Positions 42,140 to 51,921 are shown, numbered from the stretch's first letter. The stretch: 64,000 nt of DNA from Tenacibaculum gallaicum (GCF_003387615.1 NZ_QUNS01000001.1:722241-786240), one strand, 5' to 3'. The notes: a model not told the origin generated them from the sequence alone. Numbers and translations are program-made.

Positions 42140-42853
42140 ATGAAAAAAGTAGTAAATATCCTAACGATTACAGGATTTATGTTTTTAGGAGCTATTCAAT
42201 CAACTTATGCTCAAGAAGCTGAGAAAACTTTTCACCAAGAGTTAAAGCAACGTTTTATTGAAGGAGACCCTAAGTTTATGGGAATTGTATTGGTAGCCTT
42301 AATTTTAGGTTTAGCTATTGCAATTGAAAGAATTATTTATTTAAACATGGCTACAACAAATACTAAAAAATTAGTAGCTAGCGTTGACGAAGCATTAAGT
42401 TCAGGTGGTGTAGAAGCTGCTAAAGAAGTTTGTAGAAATACAAAAGGTCCTGTTGCCTCTATCTTTTTCCAAGGTTTAGAGAGAGCTGATGAAGGATTAG
42501 ATGCTGCTGAAAAAGCTGTTGTAGGATACGGTGGAGTACAAATGGGGTTATTAGAGAAAAACGTTTCTTGGTTATCTTTATTTATCGCGTTAGCACCAAT
42601 GTTAGGGTTCATGGGAACTGTAATTGGTATGATTGATGCATTTGATAGAATTGCTGTAGCAAATGATATTTCTCCAGCGGTAGTTGCAGGGGGTATTAAA
42701 ATTGCATTATTAACAACAGTATTTGGTCTTATTGTAGCGATTATTTTACAAATTTTCTATAACTATATTATTTCGAAGATTGATAGTATCGTTAACAATA
42801 TGGAAGATGCATCTATCTCTTTAATCGATTTATTAGCTAAGTATAAAAAATAA
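42140..42853 (+). CDS. MotA/TolQ/ExbB proton channel family protein
   Basis: 237 residues with an N-terminal helix that looks like a cleavable signal (1-25, YAQEAE), then three membrane helices (about 48-66, 145-168 and 185-210). The family block GFMGTVIGMIDAFDRI is around 157-172. It is the first gene of an operon with a TM protein and two ExbD proteins and should form the proton-conducting core that energises TonB receptors or similar. Flavobacteria often have several such sets. Confidence 0.93.
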   Translation: MKKVVNILTITGFMFLGAIQSTYAQEAEKTFHQELKQRFIEGDPKFMGIVLVALILGLAIAIERIIYLNMATTNTKKLVASVDEALSSGGVEAAKEVCRNTKGPVASIFFQGLERADEGLDAAEKAVVGYGGVQMGLLEKNVSWLSLFIALAPMLGFMGTVIGMIDAFDRIAVANDISPAVVAGGIKIALLTTVFGLIVAIILQIFYNYIISKIDSIVNNMEDASISLIDLLAKYKK

Positions 42854-42862
42854 TCAATCAAT

Positions 42863-43300
42863 ATGAATAGTAAAATATTAACATTACTAGTAGCTGCAAT
42901 TTCACTTATCGGTGCTGCATTATTTTTAAATGTAGCAAGAATAGATAAAGAAGATGTAGAGGCAGTGTCAAGTGCTGTTTCTCCTTTAGTAACCTATTCT
43001 TTCTGGTTGTTAATTGGGGTAGTAGTAACAGCAGTTGTAGCCTCTATGTGGGGGATGCTTAAAAATCCTGCAGCATTAAAAAAAGTATTATTAGGTGTTT
43101 TAGCATTAGCAGTTCTTTTTGCAGTATCTTATTTCTTATCTTCAGATGCACAAGTAATTGGAGCAGATGGAGCAGAATTAGCAGCGCAAGGGAGCACATC
43201 TAAATGGGTAGGAACAGGAATTACATACAGCGTTTTCTTAGGAGTAATAGCTAGTGCATTCTTTGTTTGGGATTTATTAAAAGGAATCGTTAAATCATAA
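42863..43300 (+). CDS. Four-helix membrane protein of the ExbB-ExbD operon
   Basis: 145 residues with four membrane helices (about 5-22, 42-62, 76-96 and 118-138) and a short periplasmic loop (IGADGAELAAQG). It is conserved in flavobacterial ExbB-ExbD operons and lies between exbB (9 bp) and exbD (6 bp). It is probably a stator accessory subunit; the function is not established. Confidence 0.8.
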   Translation: MNSKILTLLVAAISLIGAALFLNVARIDKEDVEAVSSAVSPLVTYSFWLLIGVVVTAVVASMWGMLKNPAALKKVLLGVLALAVLFAVSYFLSSDAQVIGADGAELAAQGSTSKWVGTGITYSVFLGVIASAFFVWDLLKGIVKS

Positions 43301-43306
43301 GTTAAT

Positions 43307-43933
43307 ATGGCAAGAAGAGAAAACCCAGAAATTAATGCAGGTTCGATGGCAGATATTGCCTTCTTGCTACTTATCTTTTTCCTTGTAACAACAACGATGG
43401 ATGTAGATTCAGGTATCCCTAAAAAGTTAGCTGAAAAAACTGATGTAAAACCACCAATTATTAAAGAAAAAAATATTTTTCAAGTTAGCATTAACCGTAA
43501 TAATCAACTTTTAGTTGAGGATCAGGTAATGGAGTTGAAAGACTTAAAAGATGCAGCTATAAAATTTATTGATAATGGTGGAGGTATTGGTAACCCAATG
43601 CCAGGAAAAGAAGCAGGAGCTACTTGTAATTACTGTAAAGGTGAAAAAGACCCTGAATCGTCAGATCATCCAAATAAAGCAGTAATCTCTGTTGAAAGTG
43701 ATAGAGGTACTGAGTATGGTACTTATGTTGCTGTACAAAATGAATTGTTAAGAGCTTATACAGAATTACGTAACAGATTGTGCCAAGAGAAATATGGTAT
43801 GAGCTTTACTGAATTAGAACAAGCTTTTAAAGACAGCGCAAGAAAAGATGAGTCATTAAGAAGGAAAGTAGAAGATATCAAGTCAAGTTATCCTCAAATT
43901 ATTTCTGATACAGACCCAACAAACGTTCAATAA
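43307..43933 (+). CDS. ExbD/TolR family protein with a CxxC insertion
   Basis: 208 residues. One membrane helix (17-31) carries Asp16 (MADIAF), the proton-relay Asp of the family. The periplasmic domain has an insertion with Cys107 and Cys110 (ATCNYCKGEKDPESSDHP), which could form a disulfide or bind a metal with His121. The C-terminus is charged. It is encoded with a second ExbD that lacks this insertion; the two probably form a heterodimer in the ExbB channel. Confidence 0.9.
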   Translation: MARRENPEINAGSMADIAFLLLIFFLVTTTMDVDSGIPKKLAEKTDVKPPIIKEKNIFQVSINRNNQLLVEDQVMELKDLKDAAIKFIDNGGGIGNPMPGKEAGATCNYCKGEKDPESSDHPNKAVISVESDRGTEYGTYVAVQNELLRAYTELRNRLCQEKYGMSFTELEQAFKDSARKDESLRRKVEDIKSSYPQIISDTDPTNVQ

Positions 43934-43950
43934 TAGTAAAACAATAGAGT

Positions 43951-44421
43951 ATGTCTAAATTTAAAAAGAAGAAAAAAGGGTTGCCAGCTGTATCTACGGC
44001 ATCTTTACCAGATATTGTTTTTATGTTATTATTCTTTTTTATGGTAACTACTACCATGAGAGAAACAGATTTACAGGTTGAATCACCTCGTTTACCTAGT
44101 GCAAGTGAAGTAAAAAAGCTTGAACGTAAAAGTTTGGTGAGTACAATTTATGTTGGTAAAGCAAAGGATCCAAAATATGGTACAGGATATAACAGAATTC
44201 AGTTAAACGACAAAATAGCTACTCCAGATGAGGTACCGTCGTTTATCTATCTTGAAAGAGATAATGTTTCTGAAGCAGAAGTACCTTTTATGACAACTTC
44301 AATAAAGGCAGATAGAGAATCGAGTGTAGGTACATTAGCCGATATTCGTGAGAAATTAAGAGATGTTAACGCTCTTAAATTAAGTTTATCTACTCACAAA
44401 GGAGATGTTATTAAGAAGTAA
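43951..44421 (+). CDS. ExbD/TolR family protein
   Basis: 156 residues. A Lys-rich cytosolic start (FKKKKKG) precedes a membrane helix (about 22-36) with the family Asp21 (LPDIVFMLLFFFMVTTT in part). The periplasmic domain (about 45-150) has the usual ExbD fold. It is the last gene of the exbB-exbD operon and ends 18 bp before a terminator. Confidence 0.92.
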   Translation: MSKFKKKKKGLPAVSTASLPDIVFMLLFFFMVTTTMRETDLQVESPRLPSASEVKKLERKSLVSTIYVGKAKDPKYGTGYNRIQLNDKIATPDEVPSFIYLERDNVSEAEVPFMTTSIKADRESSVGTLADIREKLRDVNALKLSLSTHKGDVIKK

Positions 44422-44438
44422 TTACTTTTAAATAAAAC

Positions 44439-44470
44439 AAAAAGAGCAATCATTTGATTGCTCTTTTTTT
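44439..44470 (+). terminator. Terminator of the exbB-exbD operon
   Basis: AAAAAGAGCAATC (44439-44451) pairs with GATTGCTCTTTTT (44456-44468), followed by T. It lies 18 bp past the second exbD stop. Confidence 0.9.
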
Positions 44471-44507
44471 ATACAAAAAAGGTATATTTATCGTTAGATA
44501 ATTATCT

Positions 44508-45176
44508 ATGAAGTACATCGTAAGTTTTTTAATGTTTTTTCTGTCTTTACAACTCTTTAGTCAGAAAGATTCTCTACAGTTAGGAGATAAATATTGGGAA
44601 GATCAATTATATATTGATATAACCTATAATTTATTACAAGATCAACCTGAGGAATTAGGTAGGACAGGTTTCTCATATGGATTGGCAGCAGGTTATATGA
44701 AAGATATACCTTTTAATAGAAATGGGAAAACAGCTATTGCTATAGGATTAGGGTATAACTATGACTCATTTAGTCATGAATTAAAAGTGTTAGAAGGAAA
44801 TGTAAAAGAGTATGAAACTGATCCTGACATTTCATCCAATAAAATAAAACTTCACAATTTAGAAATGCCTATTCAGTTTAGATGGCGATCTTCAGATGCA
44901 AACACGTATTCATTTTGGCGTTTTTATGCGGGTTTTAAAGTTTCTTATAATATAAGTAATAACTTTCGATACGATTTACCATCAGGACAAGTTAGTTTTT
45001 CAAATGCAGAAAAGTATAATAAATGGCAAACAGGTGTAACGTTATCTGCAGGTTATGGTACATTTAACTTTCATGTGTATTATGGACTGTCTCCAATGTT
45101 TAAAGATGTGAGTCTTAATGGAAAATCAATAGATAGTAAAATAGTTAAACTTGGTTTAAGTTTTTACCTTTTATAA
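44508..45176 (+). CDS. Outer-membrane beta-barrel protein (PorT-like)
   Basis: 222 residues with a signal peptide (1-18, SLQLFSQK). Amphipathic strands and aromatic residues recur (for example LGYNYDSF, FRWRSSD), and the protein ends in LSFYLL, as barrels do. Related small barrel proteins in flavobacteria include PorT of the type IX secretion system, but PorT cannot be confirmed from sequence alone. It follows the exbB operon terminator, so it is independently expressed. It converges with the next gene and overlaps by 6 bp. Confidence 0.75.
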   Translation: MKYIVSFLMFFLSLQLFSQKDSLQLGDKYWEDQLYIDITYNLLQDQPEELGRTGFSYGLAAGYMKDIPFNRNGKTAIAIGLGYNYDSFSHELKVLEGNVKEYETDPDISSNKIKLHNLEMPIQFRWRSSDANTYSFWRFYAGFKVSYNISNNFRYDLPSGQVSFSNAEKYNKWQTGVTLSAGYGTFNFHVYYGLSPMFKDVSLNGKSIDSKIVKLGLSFYLL

Positions 45177-45770
45177 TATGTAATAAGCTATAAAAGGGCT
45201 AAATAAGCCAATAAAAAAACCTAAGTAGACTTCTCTTACATTATGAGCTTTTAAATGCAACCTAGAGCTTGCAAGAATTCCTGCCAAGAAAATAAATGTT
45301 ATAATAATAGGTAGTACATAAACAGCCTGTATCTGTTGAAATAATAAGAAATATCCAATAGCAACCCCCATAGATAACAAATGAAGGCTTCCTTTAATCA
45401 TAAAAGGAAATAGTAAGTAAATAAAGCCTAAACCAAATACAGTCCCGTAAAATAGATAGCTAATATCTTTTACAACACTCATACTAGCGAACATTTTTCC
45501 TAGAATTAAAAACAAAGTCATCATAAAGAAAATAGGAAACTTTCGTTCGTTAATACTGTATACGCGAAAAGATTTTATATAACCAATAGACTTTAAAAAA
45601 ACTAACAAAAGCATTGGGATAAGATAAGTAGCAACAAAAACTATTGATAATATTGTATATTTTTGTTGTTTGTTTAAGCTTATTGGTGAAAGTAAGAAAT
45701 ATAAAATTATGCCTATAGTAGGCATTACAATAGGGTGCAGAATTGTTGATATGAACTTATACCAACGCAT
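45171..45770 (-). CDS. Membrane protein with a PAP2-like C-terminus
   Basis: 199 residues with six to seven membrane helices. The C-terminal motif SSRLHLKAHNVREVYLGF resembles the last part of PAP2-family phosphatases (its His and Arg residues), but the first two phosphatase motifs are not evident. It probably acts on lipid phosphates or is a degenerate relative. Its ATG coincides with the stop of rpoN (1-bp overlap), so the two genes are cotranscribed. Confidence 0.7.
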   Translation of the reverse strand: MRWYKFISTILHPIVMPTIGIILYFLLSPISLNKQQKYTILSIVFVATYLIPMLLLVFLKSIGYIKSFRVYSINERKFPIFFMMTLFLILGKMFASMSVVKDISYLFYGTVFGLGFIYLLFPFMIKGSLHLLSMGVAIGYFLLFQQIQAVYVLPIIITFIFLAGILASSRLHLKAHNVREVYLGFFIGLFSPFIAYYIL

Positions 45771-47233
45771 TAAATTTCTTTGCGTAATCTAGCGACAGGA
45801 ATGTCTAATTGTTCACGGTATTTGGCAACTGTTCTTCTTGCAATAGGATATCCTTTCTCTTTCAAAATCTTTGATAATTTTTCATCAGTAAGAGGTTTTC
45901 GCTTGTCTTCCTCTTTAATTACAGTTTCTAGAATTTTCTTAATTTCCTTAGTAGAAACATCTTCTCCTTGGTCATTTTTCATCGATTCAGAAAAGAACTC
46001 TTTAATTAACTTTGTGCCATAAGGTGTAGAAACATATTTGCTACTAGCAACACGAGAAACAGTCGATACATCCATACCAATTTCATCGGCAATATCCTTT
46101 AGAATCATAGGTTTTAACTTACGCTCATCGCCTGTTAAAAAAAATGCTGTCTGACGATGCATAATTGCACTCATAGTTATTAAAAGTGTCTGCTGACGTT
46201 GTTTTATAGCGTCTATAAACCACTTTGCGGCATCTAATTTTTGTTTTATAAAAAGTACTGCATCTTTTTGTGATTTAGTCTTCTCTTTAGCATCTTGATA
46301 CCCTTTTAACATATTGTTATACTCTCTAGAAACATGTAATTCTGGAGCATTACGGGCATTTAAAGTTAGGTCTAAATTACCATCAATAATTTTAATTGAA
46401 AAATCAGGAACTATTTGCTCTGCTATTTTATTGTTTCCAGCGTAAGAACTTCCAGGTTTAGGGTTTAATCTACTTATTTCACTAATAATATCTTTTAGCT
46501 GTTCTTCAGAAATATTAAATTTTTCTAAAAGTTTTTTGTAGTGTTTCTTAACAAAATGATCAAAAGCTTCTTGCAAAATTCTTACAGCTAAGACTCTGCT
46601 TTCATTTTCTGATTTTGCTTTTAATTGAATAATTAAGCATTCTTTTAAATTTAAAGCACCAACGCCAGTTGGATCTAACTTTTGAACTACATTAAGCAAA
46701 ACATCTTGTACCTTTTCCTCAGTAGTAAAAACATTTTGAGTAAAAGCTAAGTCATCCACTAAATCAATAATATCTCTACGAATATACCCGCTATCATCAA
46801 TGCTACCTACCAAAAACTCAGCAATAGCACGTTCTTCTTCATCAATTCTAAAGGTATTTAATTGATTTTTTAAAGACTGATGGAAGCTAGTGCCAGCTGC
46901 ATAAGGAACTTGTTTATCTTCATCATCTGAAGAATAGTTGTTAGTTTGCGTTTTATAACTTGGGTATTCATCGTCACTTAAATACTCATCAATATTTATA
47001 TCATCAGCCTCTATCTTTTCATTGCCCGAATCGTCATAATCAACATCATTGGCTAAAGTGTCTTCAAAATTTTCAGGTTCATCTTTACCCGTGTCTAATG
47101 CAGGGTTTTCTTCAATTTCTTGTTTCAAACGTTCTTCAAAAGCTTGCGTAGGCAATTGAATTAACTTCATCAACTGTATTTGTTGTGGAGATAATTTTTG
47201 AAGTAACTTCTGATGTAAACTTTGTTTTAGCAT
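45770..47233 (-). CDS. rpoN: RNA polymerase sigma-54 factor
   Basis: 487 residues from the ATG at 47233 (MLKQSLHQKLLQKLSP). A start 39 bp upstream is in frame, but its codons precede the -7 box and are not conserved, so it is rejected. Region I (1-50) is Gln/Leu-rich (LSPQQIQLMKLIQL), region II is acidic (about 55-110), and the C-terminus has an HTH (DVSTVSRVASSKYV) and the RpoN box ARRTVAKYREQL. It directs RNA polymerase to -24/-12 promoters with an AAA+ activator. Confidence 0.95.
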   Translation of the reverse strand: MLKQSLHQKLLQKLSPQQIQLMKLIQLPTQAFEERLKQEIEENPALDTGKDEPENFEDTLANDVDYDDSGNEKIEADDINIDEYLSDDEYPSYKTQTNNYSSDDEDKQVPYAAGTSFHQSLKNQLNTFRIDEEERAIAEFLVGSIDDSGYIRRDIIDLVDDLAFTQNVFTTEEKVQDVLLNVVQKLDPTGVGALNLKECLIIQLKAKSENESRVLAVRILQEAFDHFVKKHYKKLLEKFNISEEQLKDIISEISRLNPKPGSSYAGNNKIAEQIVPDFSIKIIDGNLDLTLNARNAPELHVSREYNNMLKGYQDAKEKTKSQKDAVLFIKQKLDAAKWFIDAIKQRQQTLLITMSAIMHRQTAFFLTGDERKLKPMILKDIADEIGMDVSTVSRVASSKYVSTPYGTKLIKEFFSESMKNDQGEDVSTKEIKKILETVIKEEDKRKPLTDEKLSKILKEKGYPIARRTVAKYREQLDIPVARLRKEI

Positions 47234-47238
47234 ATATA

Positions 47239-47246
47239 CAAAGATA
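47239..47246 (-). promoter_or_regulatory. -7 element (TATCTTTG) for rpoN
   Basis: TATCTTTG on the minus strand ends 5 bp before the rpoN ATG at 47233. If used, the transcript would start at or within a few bases of the start codon. Confidence 0.6.
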
Positions 47247-47263
47247 TGAAATAGGACAAAAAA

Positions 47264-47291
47264 AATCGCCATTCGTAAAGGAATGACGATT
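47264..47291 (-). terminator. Probable terminator after asnS
   Basis: AATCGCCATTC and GAATGACGATT (47264-47274 and 47281-47291) form a stem with one mismatch around GTAAAG, with a T-rich run next on the minus strand. It lies 25 bp past the asnS stop and before rpoN. Confidence 0.65.
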
Positions 47292-47316
47292 GTTATTTAT
47301 AAGTTTTATGATTTTT

Positions 47317-48750
47317 TTAGAACTCAGCGTTTTGTGGCGTTCTAGGAAAAGGAATTACATCTCGAATATTGCTCATTCCAGTAGCAAATAAAACTAAGCG
47401 TTCAAAACCTAAACCGAAACCAGAGTGTACGGCTGTACCAAACTTACGAGTATCTAAATACCACCATAATTCTTCTTCAGGAATATTTAACTCAGCCATT
47501 TTTTCTTTTAAAACATCCAAACGTTCTTCTCTTTCAGAACCTCCAACCATTTCTCCGATTCCAGGAAATAAAACATCCATGGCTCGAACAGTTTTACCAT
47601 CTTCATTCAAACGCATGTAAAAAGCTTTTATATTTGCTGGATAATCAAATAAGATTACAGGACATTTAAAGTGTTTTTCTACCAAATAACGCTCGTGTTC
47701 AGATTGTAAATCAACTCCCCATTCATTAACTGGAAATTGAAATTTCTTCTTTTTGTTAGGTTTAGAATTTCTTAAAATATCAATAGCTTCTGTATAGCTT
47801 ACACGCTTAAAGTTGTTGTCAACAACAAACTTTAATTTTTCAATTAAGCCCATTTCACTACGCTGCGCTTGAGGCTTTGTTTTTTCCTCTTGCGCTAAAC
47901 GATTGTCTAAAAAAACTAAATCATCATGACAATTATCTAATACATATTGTAATACATACTTGATAAAGTCTTCAGAAAGATCCATGTTATCATCTAAATC
48001 GTTAAAAGCTACCTCTGGTTCAATCATCCAAAATTCTGCTAAGTGACGTGTTGTGTTTGAGTTCTCAGCTCTAAAAGTAGGGCCGAAAGTATATATTTTA
48101 CCCAATGCCATAGCGTAGGTTTCTCCTTCTAATTGACCAGAAACCGTTAAGTTGGTCTCTTTTCCAAAGAAATCTTGAGAATAATCAATTTCACCTTCTT
48201 CGTTTACAGGAGCCTTGTTTGCTTCAAATTGAGTTACTTTAAACATTTCACCAGCACCTTCAGCATCAGAACCCGTAATGATTGGAGTGTTTACATAGTA
48301 AAATCCGTTTTGTTGGAAATATTGATGTACTGCAAATGATAATGCAGAACGTAAACGCATTACAGCACTAAAAGTGTTAGTTCTTACACGTAAATGAGCA
48401 TTTTCGCGTAAGAATTCTAAACTATGTTTTTTAGGTTGAATTGGATACTCATCAGGATTTGAATCTCCTAAAATTTCTAAATTAGTTACTTTAACTTCTA
48501 CTGTTTGTCCTTTACCTTGACTTTCAACTAAAGTACCTTGCATACTAACAGCAGCTCCAGTATTTATTCTTTTTAATAAAGTTTCGTCGGTATTTTCAAA
48601 ATCTACAACACACTGAATATTATTAATAGTAGAGCCATCATTTAAAGCAATAAAACGATTGCTTCTAAAAGTTCTTACCCACCCTTTTACGTGTACTTCT
48701 TGTAAAAAATTGTCAGATTGTAATAAATCTTTAACGCTACTTCTTTTCAT
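47317..48750 (-). CDS. asnS: Asparaginyl-tRNA synthetase
   Basis: 477 residues. An N-terminal OB-fold anticodon-binding domain (about 17-110) has [11 protein letters not shown] at 20-30. The class II catalytic core has motif 2 ([17 protein letters not shown]) and motif 3 ([12 protein letters not shown]). It charges tRNA(Asn) directly, so amidation of Asp-tRNA is not needed for asparagine. It has its own consensus promoter. Confidence 0.97.
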   Translation of the reverse strand: MKRSSVKDLLQSDNFLQEVHVKGWVRTFRSNRFIALNDGSTINNIQCVVDFENTDETLLKRINTGAAVSMQGTLVESQGKGQTVEVKVTNLEILGDSNPDEYPIQPKKHSLEFLRENAHLRVRTNTFSAVMRLRSALSFAVHQYFQQNGFYYVNTPIITGSDAEGAGEMFKVTQFEANKAPVNEEGEIDYSQDFFGKETNLTVSGQLEGETYAMALGKIYTFGPTFRAENSNTTRHLAEFWMIEPEVAFNDLDDNMDLSEDFIKYVLQYVLDNCHDDLVFLDNRLAQEEKTKPQAQRSEMGLIEKLKFVVDNNFKRVSYTEAIDILRNSKPNKKKKFQFPVNEWGVDLQSEHERYLVEKHFKCPVILFDYPANIKAFYMRLNEDGKTVRAMDVLFPGIGEMVGGSEREERLDVLKEKMAELNIPEEELWWYLDTRKFGTAVHSGFGLGFERLVLFATGMSNIRDVIPFPRTPQNAEF

Positions 48751-48776
48751 GTCTTTATATCTTCAATAAAATCAAG

Positions 48777-48806
48777 CAAAGATACTTTTTTGCTGTTAAT
48801 TAGCAA
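48777..48806 (-). promoter_or_regulatory. Promoter for asnS
   Basis: On the minus strand, TTG (48806-48804), 19-bp spacer, TATCTTTG (48784-48777) is a perfect TTG/TAnnTTTG match, 26 bp before the asnS ATG. Confidence 0.8.
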
Positions 48807-48904
48807 TAATAGAAATCGAAGAATAAAGAGTTAACTTTTACATGCTAAGTTTAATAGAAAAAATAAGTATTTATGAGTAAAATATGACTTTCTTGAGACG
48901 AACC

Positions 48905-51268
48905 TTATTTATCTTCTTTTGGAGGTAATATTTTAAACTTAGTTTCTTTTAAAACTTTCTTGTTTGCTATTTTCTTCTCAAACGAAAGTAGGAGAGAAGG
49001 TAACAACAATAAGTTTGAAACCATAGCTAACAATAATGTTATTGAAACTAAACCTCCTAAGGCGATAGTACCTCCAAAACTTGAAACAGTAAATACTAAA
49101 AACCCGAAGAAAAGTACAATAGATGTATAGAACATACTTACTCCTGTTTCTCTTAAAGCTGAATATACAGCAGGCTTTATCTTCCAATTATTAGCCAGTA
49201 GTTCTTGTCGATATTTAGCAAGGAAGTGAATAGTGTCATCTACCGAAATACCGAAGGCAATACTAAAAACTAAAATTGTGGAGGGTTTTATAGGAATGCC
49301 AAAGAATCCCATTAATCCACCAGTAATTAGTAGTGGGAGCATATTGGGAATCAATGAGATTAATATCATTTGAGGCGAACGGAACATCCATGCCATAAAT
49401 ATTGAAATTAGTATGATTGCTAACGATAGTGAAATAACTAAGTTTTTTATCAGGTAATTGGTTCCTTTCAAGAAAACTAGTGCTTTACCTGTTAGTGAAA
49501 CATCAAACTTTTCATCTGGAAATTGCTTATTGATTACAGCTTGTAGTCGCTCTTGGATAATGTCCATTTTATCAGTACCAATATCCTTCATAAAGGTAGT
49601 AATACGTGCGTAACGTCCGGTACTGTCCACAAAGTTTTTCAGCATTCCTGAGTTACTATCCGAGTTTTTAGTGTACGAAAAAATGTAGCTTTTCTCCTGA
49701 CTTGTTGGTAGTTGATAGTACTTAGGATTTCCATTATAGTAAGCCTGTTTAGAGTACTTTACTAGGTTGGTGACAGAGATAGGTTTAGACAATTCAGGGA
49801 AAGTTTCAATGGTTTCATTGAGCTTTTCCATCTTTTTCAGTGTAGAAAGTTTCATAACTCCTTTTTCTCTTTTGGTGTCAATTAAAATTTCTAGGGGCAT
49901 AATCCCTCCAAATTCATATTCAAAAAACTTAATGTCTTTATAAAACTGTTTCCCTTTAGGCATGTCTTCAATCAAACTACCTGATACACGAATCATATAC
50001 AGCCCAATCATACTTAAAATAATCACAGAAACTGTAGTAATATAAATGGCTATTCGTTGTTTTTTTACCATGCGTTCCATCCAAGAAACAACATTTCCCA
50101 TCCATTTTTTTTCTAAATGGTTTAGGTGTTTTTTCTCTGGAAGAGGCATGAAACTGTATATAATCGGAATGATTAATAATGCCAAAATAAAAATACTAAT
50201 GATGTTTACAGATGCCAAAACACCAAATTCACGCATTAGTCTACTTTTAACAAATATAAAAGTAGCAAAACCTGAAGCAGTAGTAATGTTGGTCATCAAT
50301 GTTGCATTTCCAACTTTTGAAATTACACGTTGTAATGATTTTGCTTGATTTCCGTGTTTTTTTACTTCTTGTTGATATTTATTAATCAGAAAAACTGCAT
50401 TAGGTACTCCAATTACAATAATTAAAGGCGGGATTAAAGCTGATAATACAGTGATTTCATAACGGAATAAACCCATAAAACCAAAAGCCCAAGTTACTCC
50501 AACGCTTACCACTAGTAAAGTAATAAATGTAGCTCTAAATGAACGGAAAAAGAAGAAAAAGATGATAGCAGTTATGAGTAAGGCACCTATAACAAAAATT
50601 CCCATTTCATCTGTGATGTTCTGAGAATTCAAGGTTCTTATATAAGGCATACCAGAAACGCGAACATCTATTTTATGATCTTTTTCAAAAGACTTTATGG
50701 TAGGAATTAATACATCATAAACAAAATCTTTACGAATAGGAGTGTTTACAATATCTTTATTTAAATAAATAGCTGTTTGTAAAGTACCTTTATCGTTGTA
50801 TAATAAATTGTTATAAAATGGAAGTTTTTCAAAAAGTTGTTTTTTTATATTTTTAATTTCCTCATCAGTCGAAGGGGCTTCTTCAAATAGGGGTTCAACA
50901 ACAAACTTTCGTTTCTTTCTATCTGCCTTTAACTGTTGAACATCTGCAACTGATACGGTAAAGTCTACTTGTGGTAAACTATCTAAATCTTTAACAAGCT
51001 TATTCCATGCGTTAAATTTAGCAGGTGTAAATATTGTAGAGTCTTTTACGCCTAAAATAATAAGGTTACCTTCTTCTCCAAAGATTTCTAAAAATTTGTT
51101 GTACTCAACATTAACCTCATGATCGGTAGGAAGTAAATTGGCTTCTGTATAGGAGAAGCGCATATATTTCATCTGAGTGACTAAAAGTCCTGTAATTATA
51201 GCAATAGTAATTAAAACTAAGTAACGATTTCGCAACAAGAAGCCTGCGATTTTAGTCCAAAAAGTCAT
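48905..51268 (-). CDS. RND superfamily (MMPL-type) exporter
   Basis: 787 residues, two repeats, each with a helix, a periplasmic loop and five more helices (12 in all). FGISVDDTIHFLAKY has Asp677 and Asp678 in the second repeat, the likely proton relay. Each repeat has the sterol-sensing-like hydrophobic block. Related proteins export hopanoids or other lipids (HpnN) or are called predicted exporters. The substrate is unknown. It is flanked by the frr terminator and its own -7 box. Confidence 0.88.
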   Translation of the reverse strand: MTFWTKIAGFLLRNRYLVLITIAIITGLLVTQMKYMRFSYTEANLLPTDHEVNVEYNKFLEIFGEEGNLIILGVKDSTIFTPAKFNAWNKLVKDLDSLPQVDFTVSVADVQQLKADRKKRKFVVEPLFEEAPSTDEEIKNIKKQLFEKLPFYNNLLYNDKGTLQTAIYLNKDIVNTPIRKDFVYDVLIPTIKSFEKDHKIDVRVSGMPYIRTLNSQNITDEMGIFVIGALLITAIIFFFFFRSFRATFITLLVVSVGVTWAFGFMGLFRYEITVLSALIPPLIIVIGVPNAVFLINKYQQEVKKHGNQAKSLQRVISKVGNATLMTNITTASGFATFIFVKSRLMREFGVLASVNIISIFILALLIIPIIYSFMPLPEKKHLNHLEKKWMGNVVSWMERMVKKQRIAIYITTVSVIILSMIGLYMIRVSGSLIEDMPKGKQFYKDIKFFEYEFGGIMPLEILIDTKREKGVMKLSTLKKMEKLNETIETFPELSKPISVTNLVKYSKQAYYNGNPKYYQLPTSQEKSYIFSYTKNSDSNSGMLKNFVDSTGRYARITTFMKDIGTDKMDIIQERLQAVINKQFPDEKFDVSLTGKALVFLKGTNYLIKNLVISLSLAIILISIFMAWMFRSPQMILISLIPNMLPLLITGGLMGFFGIPIKPSTILVFSIAFGISVDDTIHFLAKYRQELLANNWKIKPAVYSALRETGVSMFYTSIVLFFGFLVFTVSSFGGTIALGGLVSITLLLAMVSNLLLLPSLLLSFEKKIANKKVLKETKFKILPPKEDK

Positions 51269-51284
51269 CCAAAAAAAATTTCAG

Positions 51285-51292
51285 CAAAGTTA
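51285..51292 (-). promoter_or_regulatory. -7 element (TAACTTTG) for the MMPL exporter gene
   Basis: TAACTTTG on the minus strand, 16 bp before the ATG at 51268. There is no TTG at the ideal -33 position. Confidence 0.55.
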
Positions 51293-51314
51293 TGCTAAAT
51301 GAATGAATTAAACG

Positions 51315-51345
51315 AAAAAAAGAGCGTCATATGACGCTCTTTTTT
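51315..51345 (-). terminator. Terminator after frr
   Basis: A stem formed by GAGCGTCAT and ATGACGCTC (51322-51330 with 51331-51339) is flanked by long A and T runs. It lies between frr and the exporter gene and ends the pyrH-frr transcript. Confidence 0.9.
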
Positions 51346-51366
51346 AACTATTCTATAATAAAGAAG

Positions 51367-51921
51367 TTATACAGTCATAATCTCTTTTTCTTTTACGGTA
51401 TACTTTTCGTCGATTATTTTTACATAATCGTCAGTTAATGTTTGAACTTCAGCCTCAGCATTTTTTTTCATGTCGTCAGAAATGTCCACTTTTTTAATTT
51501 CGTTATTAGCATCTTTACGTGCATTACGAATTCCGACTTTAGCGTGTTCTGCTTCAGATTTAGCTTGTTTTGCTAACCCTTTACGACGCTCTTCTGTTAA
51601 TGGAGGAACACTGATTATAATATTTTCTCCATTATTCATTGGATTGAAACCGATGTTTGCAAGCATGATAGCTTTTTCAATTTCTTGTAACATATTCTTT
51701 TCCCAAGGCTGAACAGAAATAGTTCTAGCATCAGGAGTATTTACGTTTGCTACTTGTGATAATGGTGTTTGAGAACCGTAGTAATCTACCATAATAGTAC
51801 TTAACATAGCAGGAGTGGCTCTACCAGCTCTAATTCCTACTAATTCTTTTTCTAAGTGGCTAATAGCTTTATCCATTGCCTCTTTTGTCGAATCTAAAAT
51901 AAAATCAATCTCTTCGTTCAT
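51367..51921 (-). CDS. frr: Ribosome recycling factor
   Basis: 184 residues from the ATG at 51921 (MNEEIDFILDST). The upstream in-frame start adds eight residues not in the family. It is the classic L-shaped two-domain protein: GIRAGRATPAML at 38-49 and the C-terminal helix pair with KSEAEHAKVGIRNARKDAN (partly shown). With EF-G it splits post-termination ribosomes. It lies 47 bp after pyrH in the same operon. Confidence 0.97.
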   Translation of the reverse strand: MNEEIDFILDSTKEAMDKAISHLEKELVGIRAGRATPAMLSTIMVDYYGSQTPLSQVANVNTPDARTISVQPWEKNMLQEIEKAIMLANIGFNPMNNGENIIISVPPLTEERRKGLAKQAKSEAEHAKVGIRNARKDANNEIKKVDISDDMKKNAEAEVQTLTDDYVKIIDEKYTVKEKEIMTV

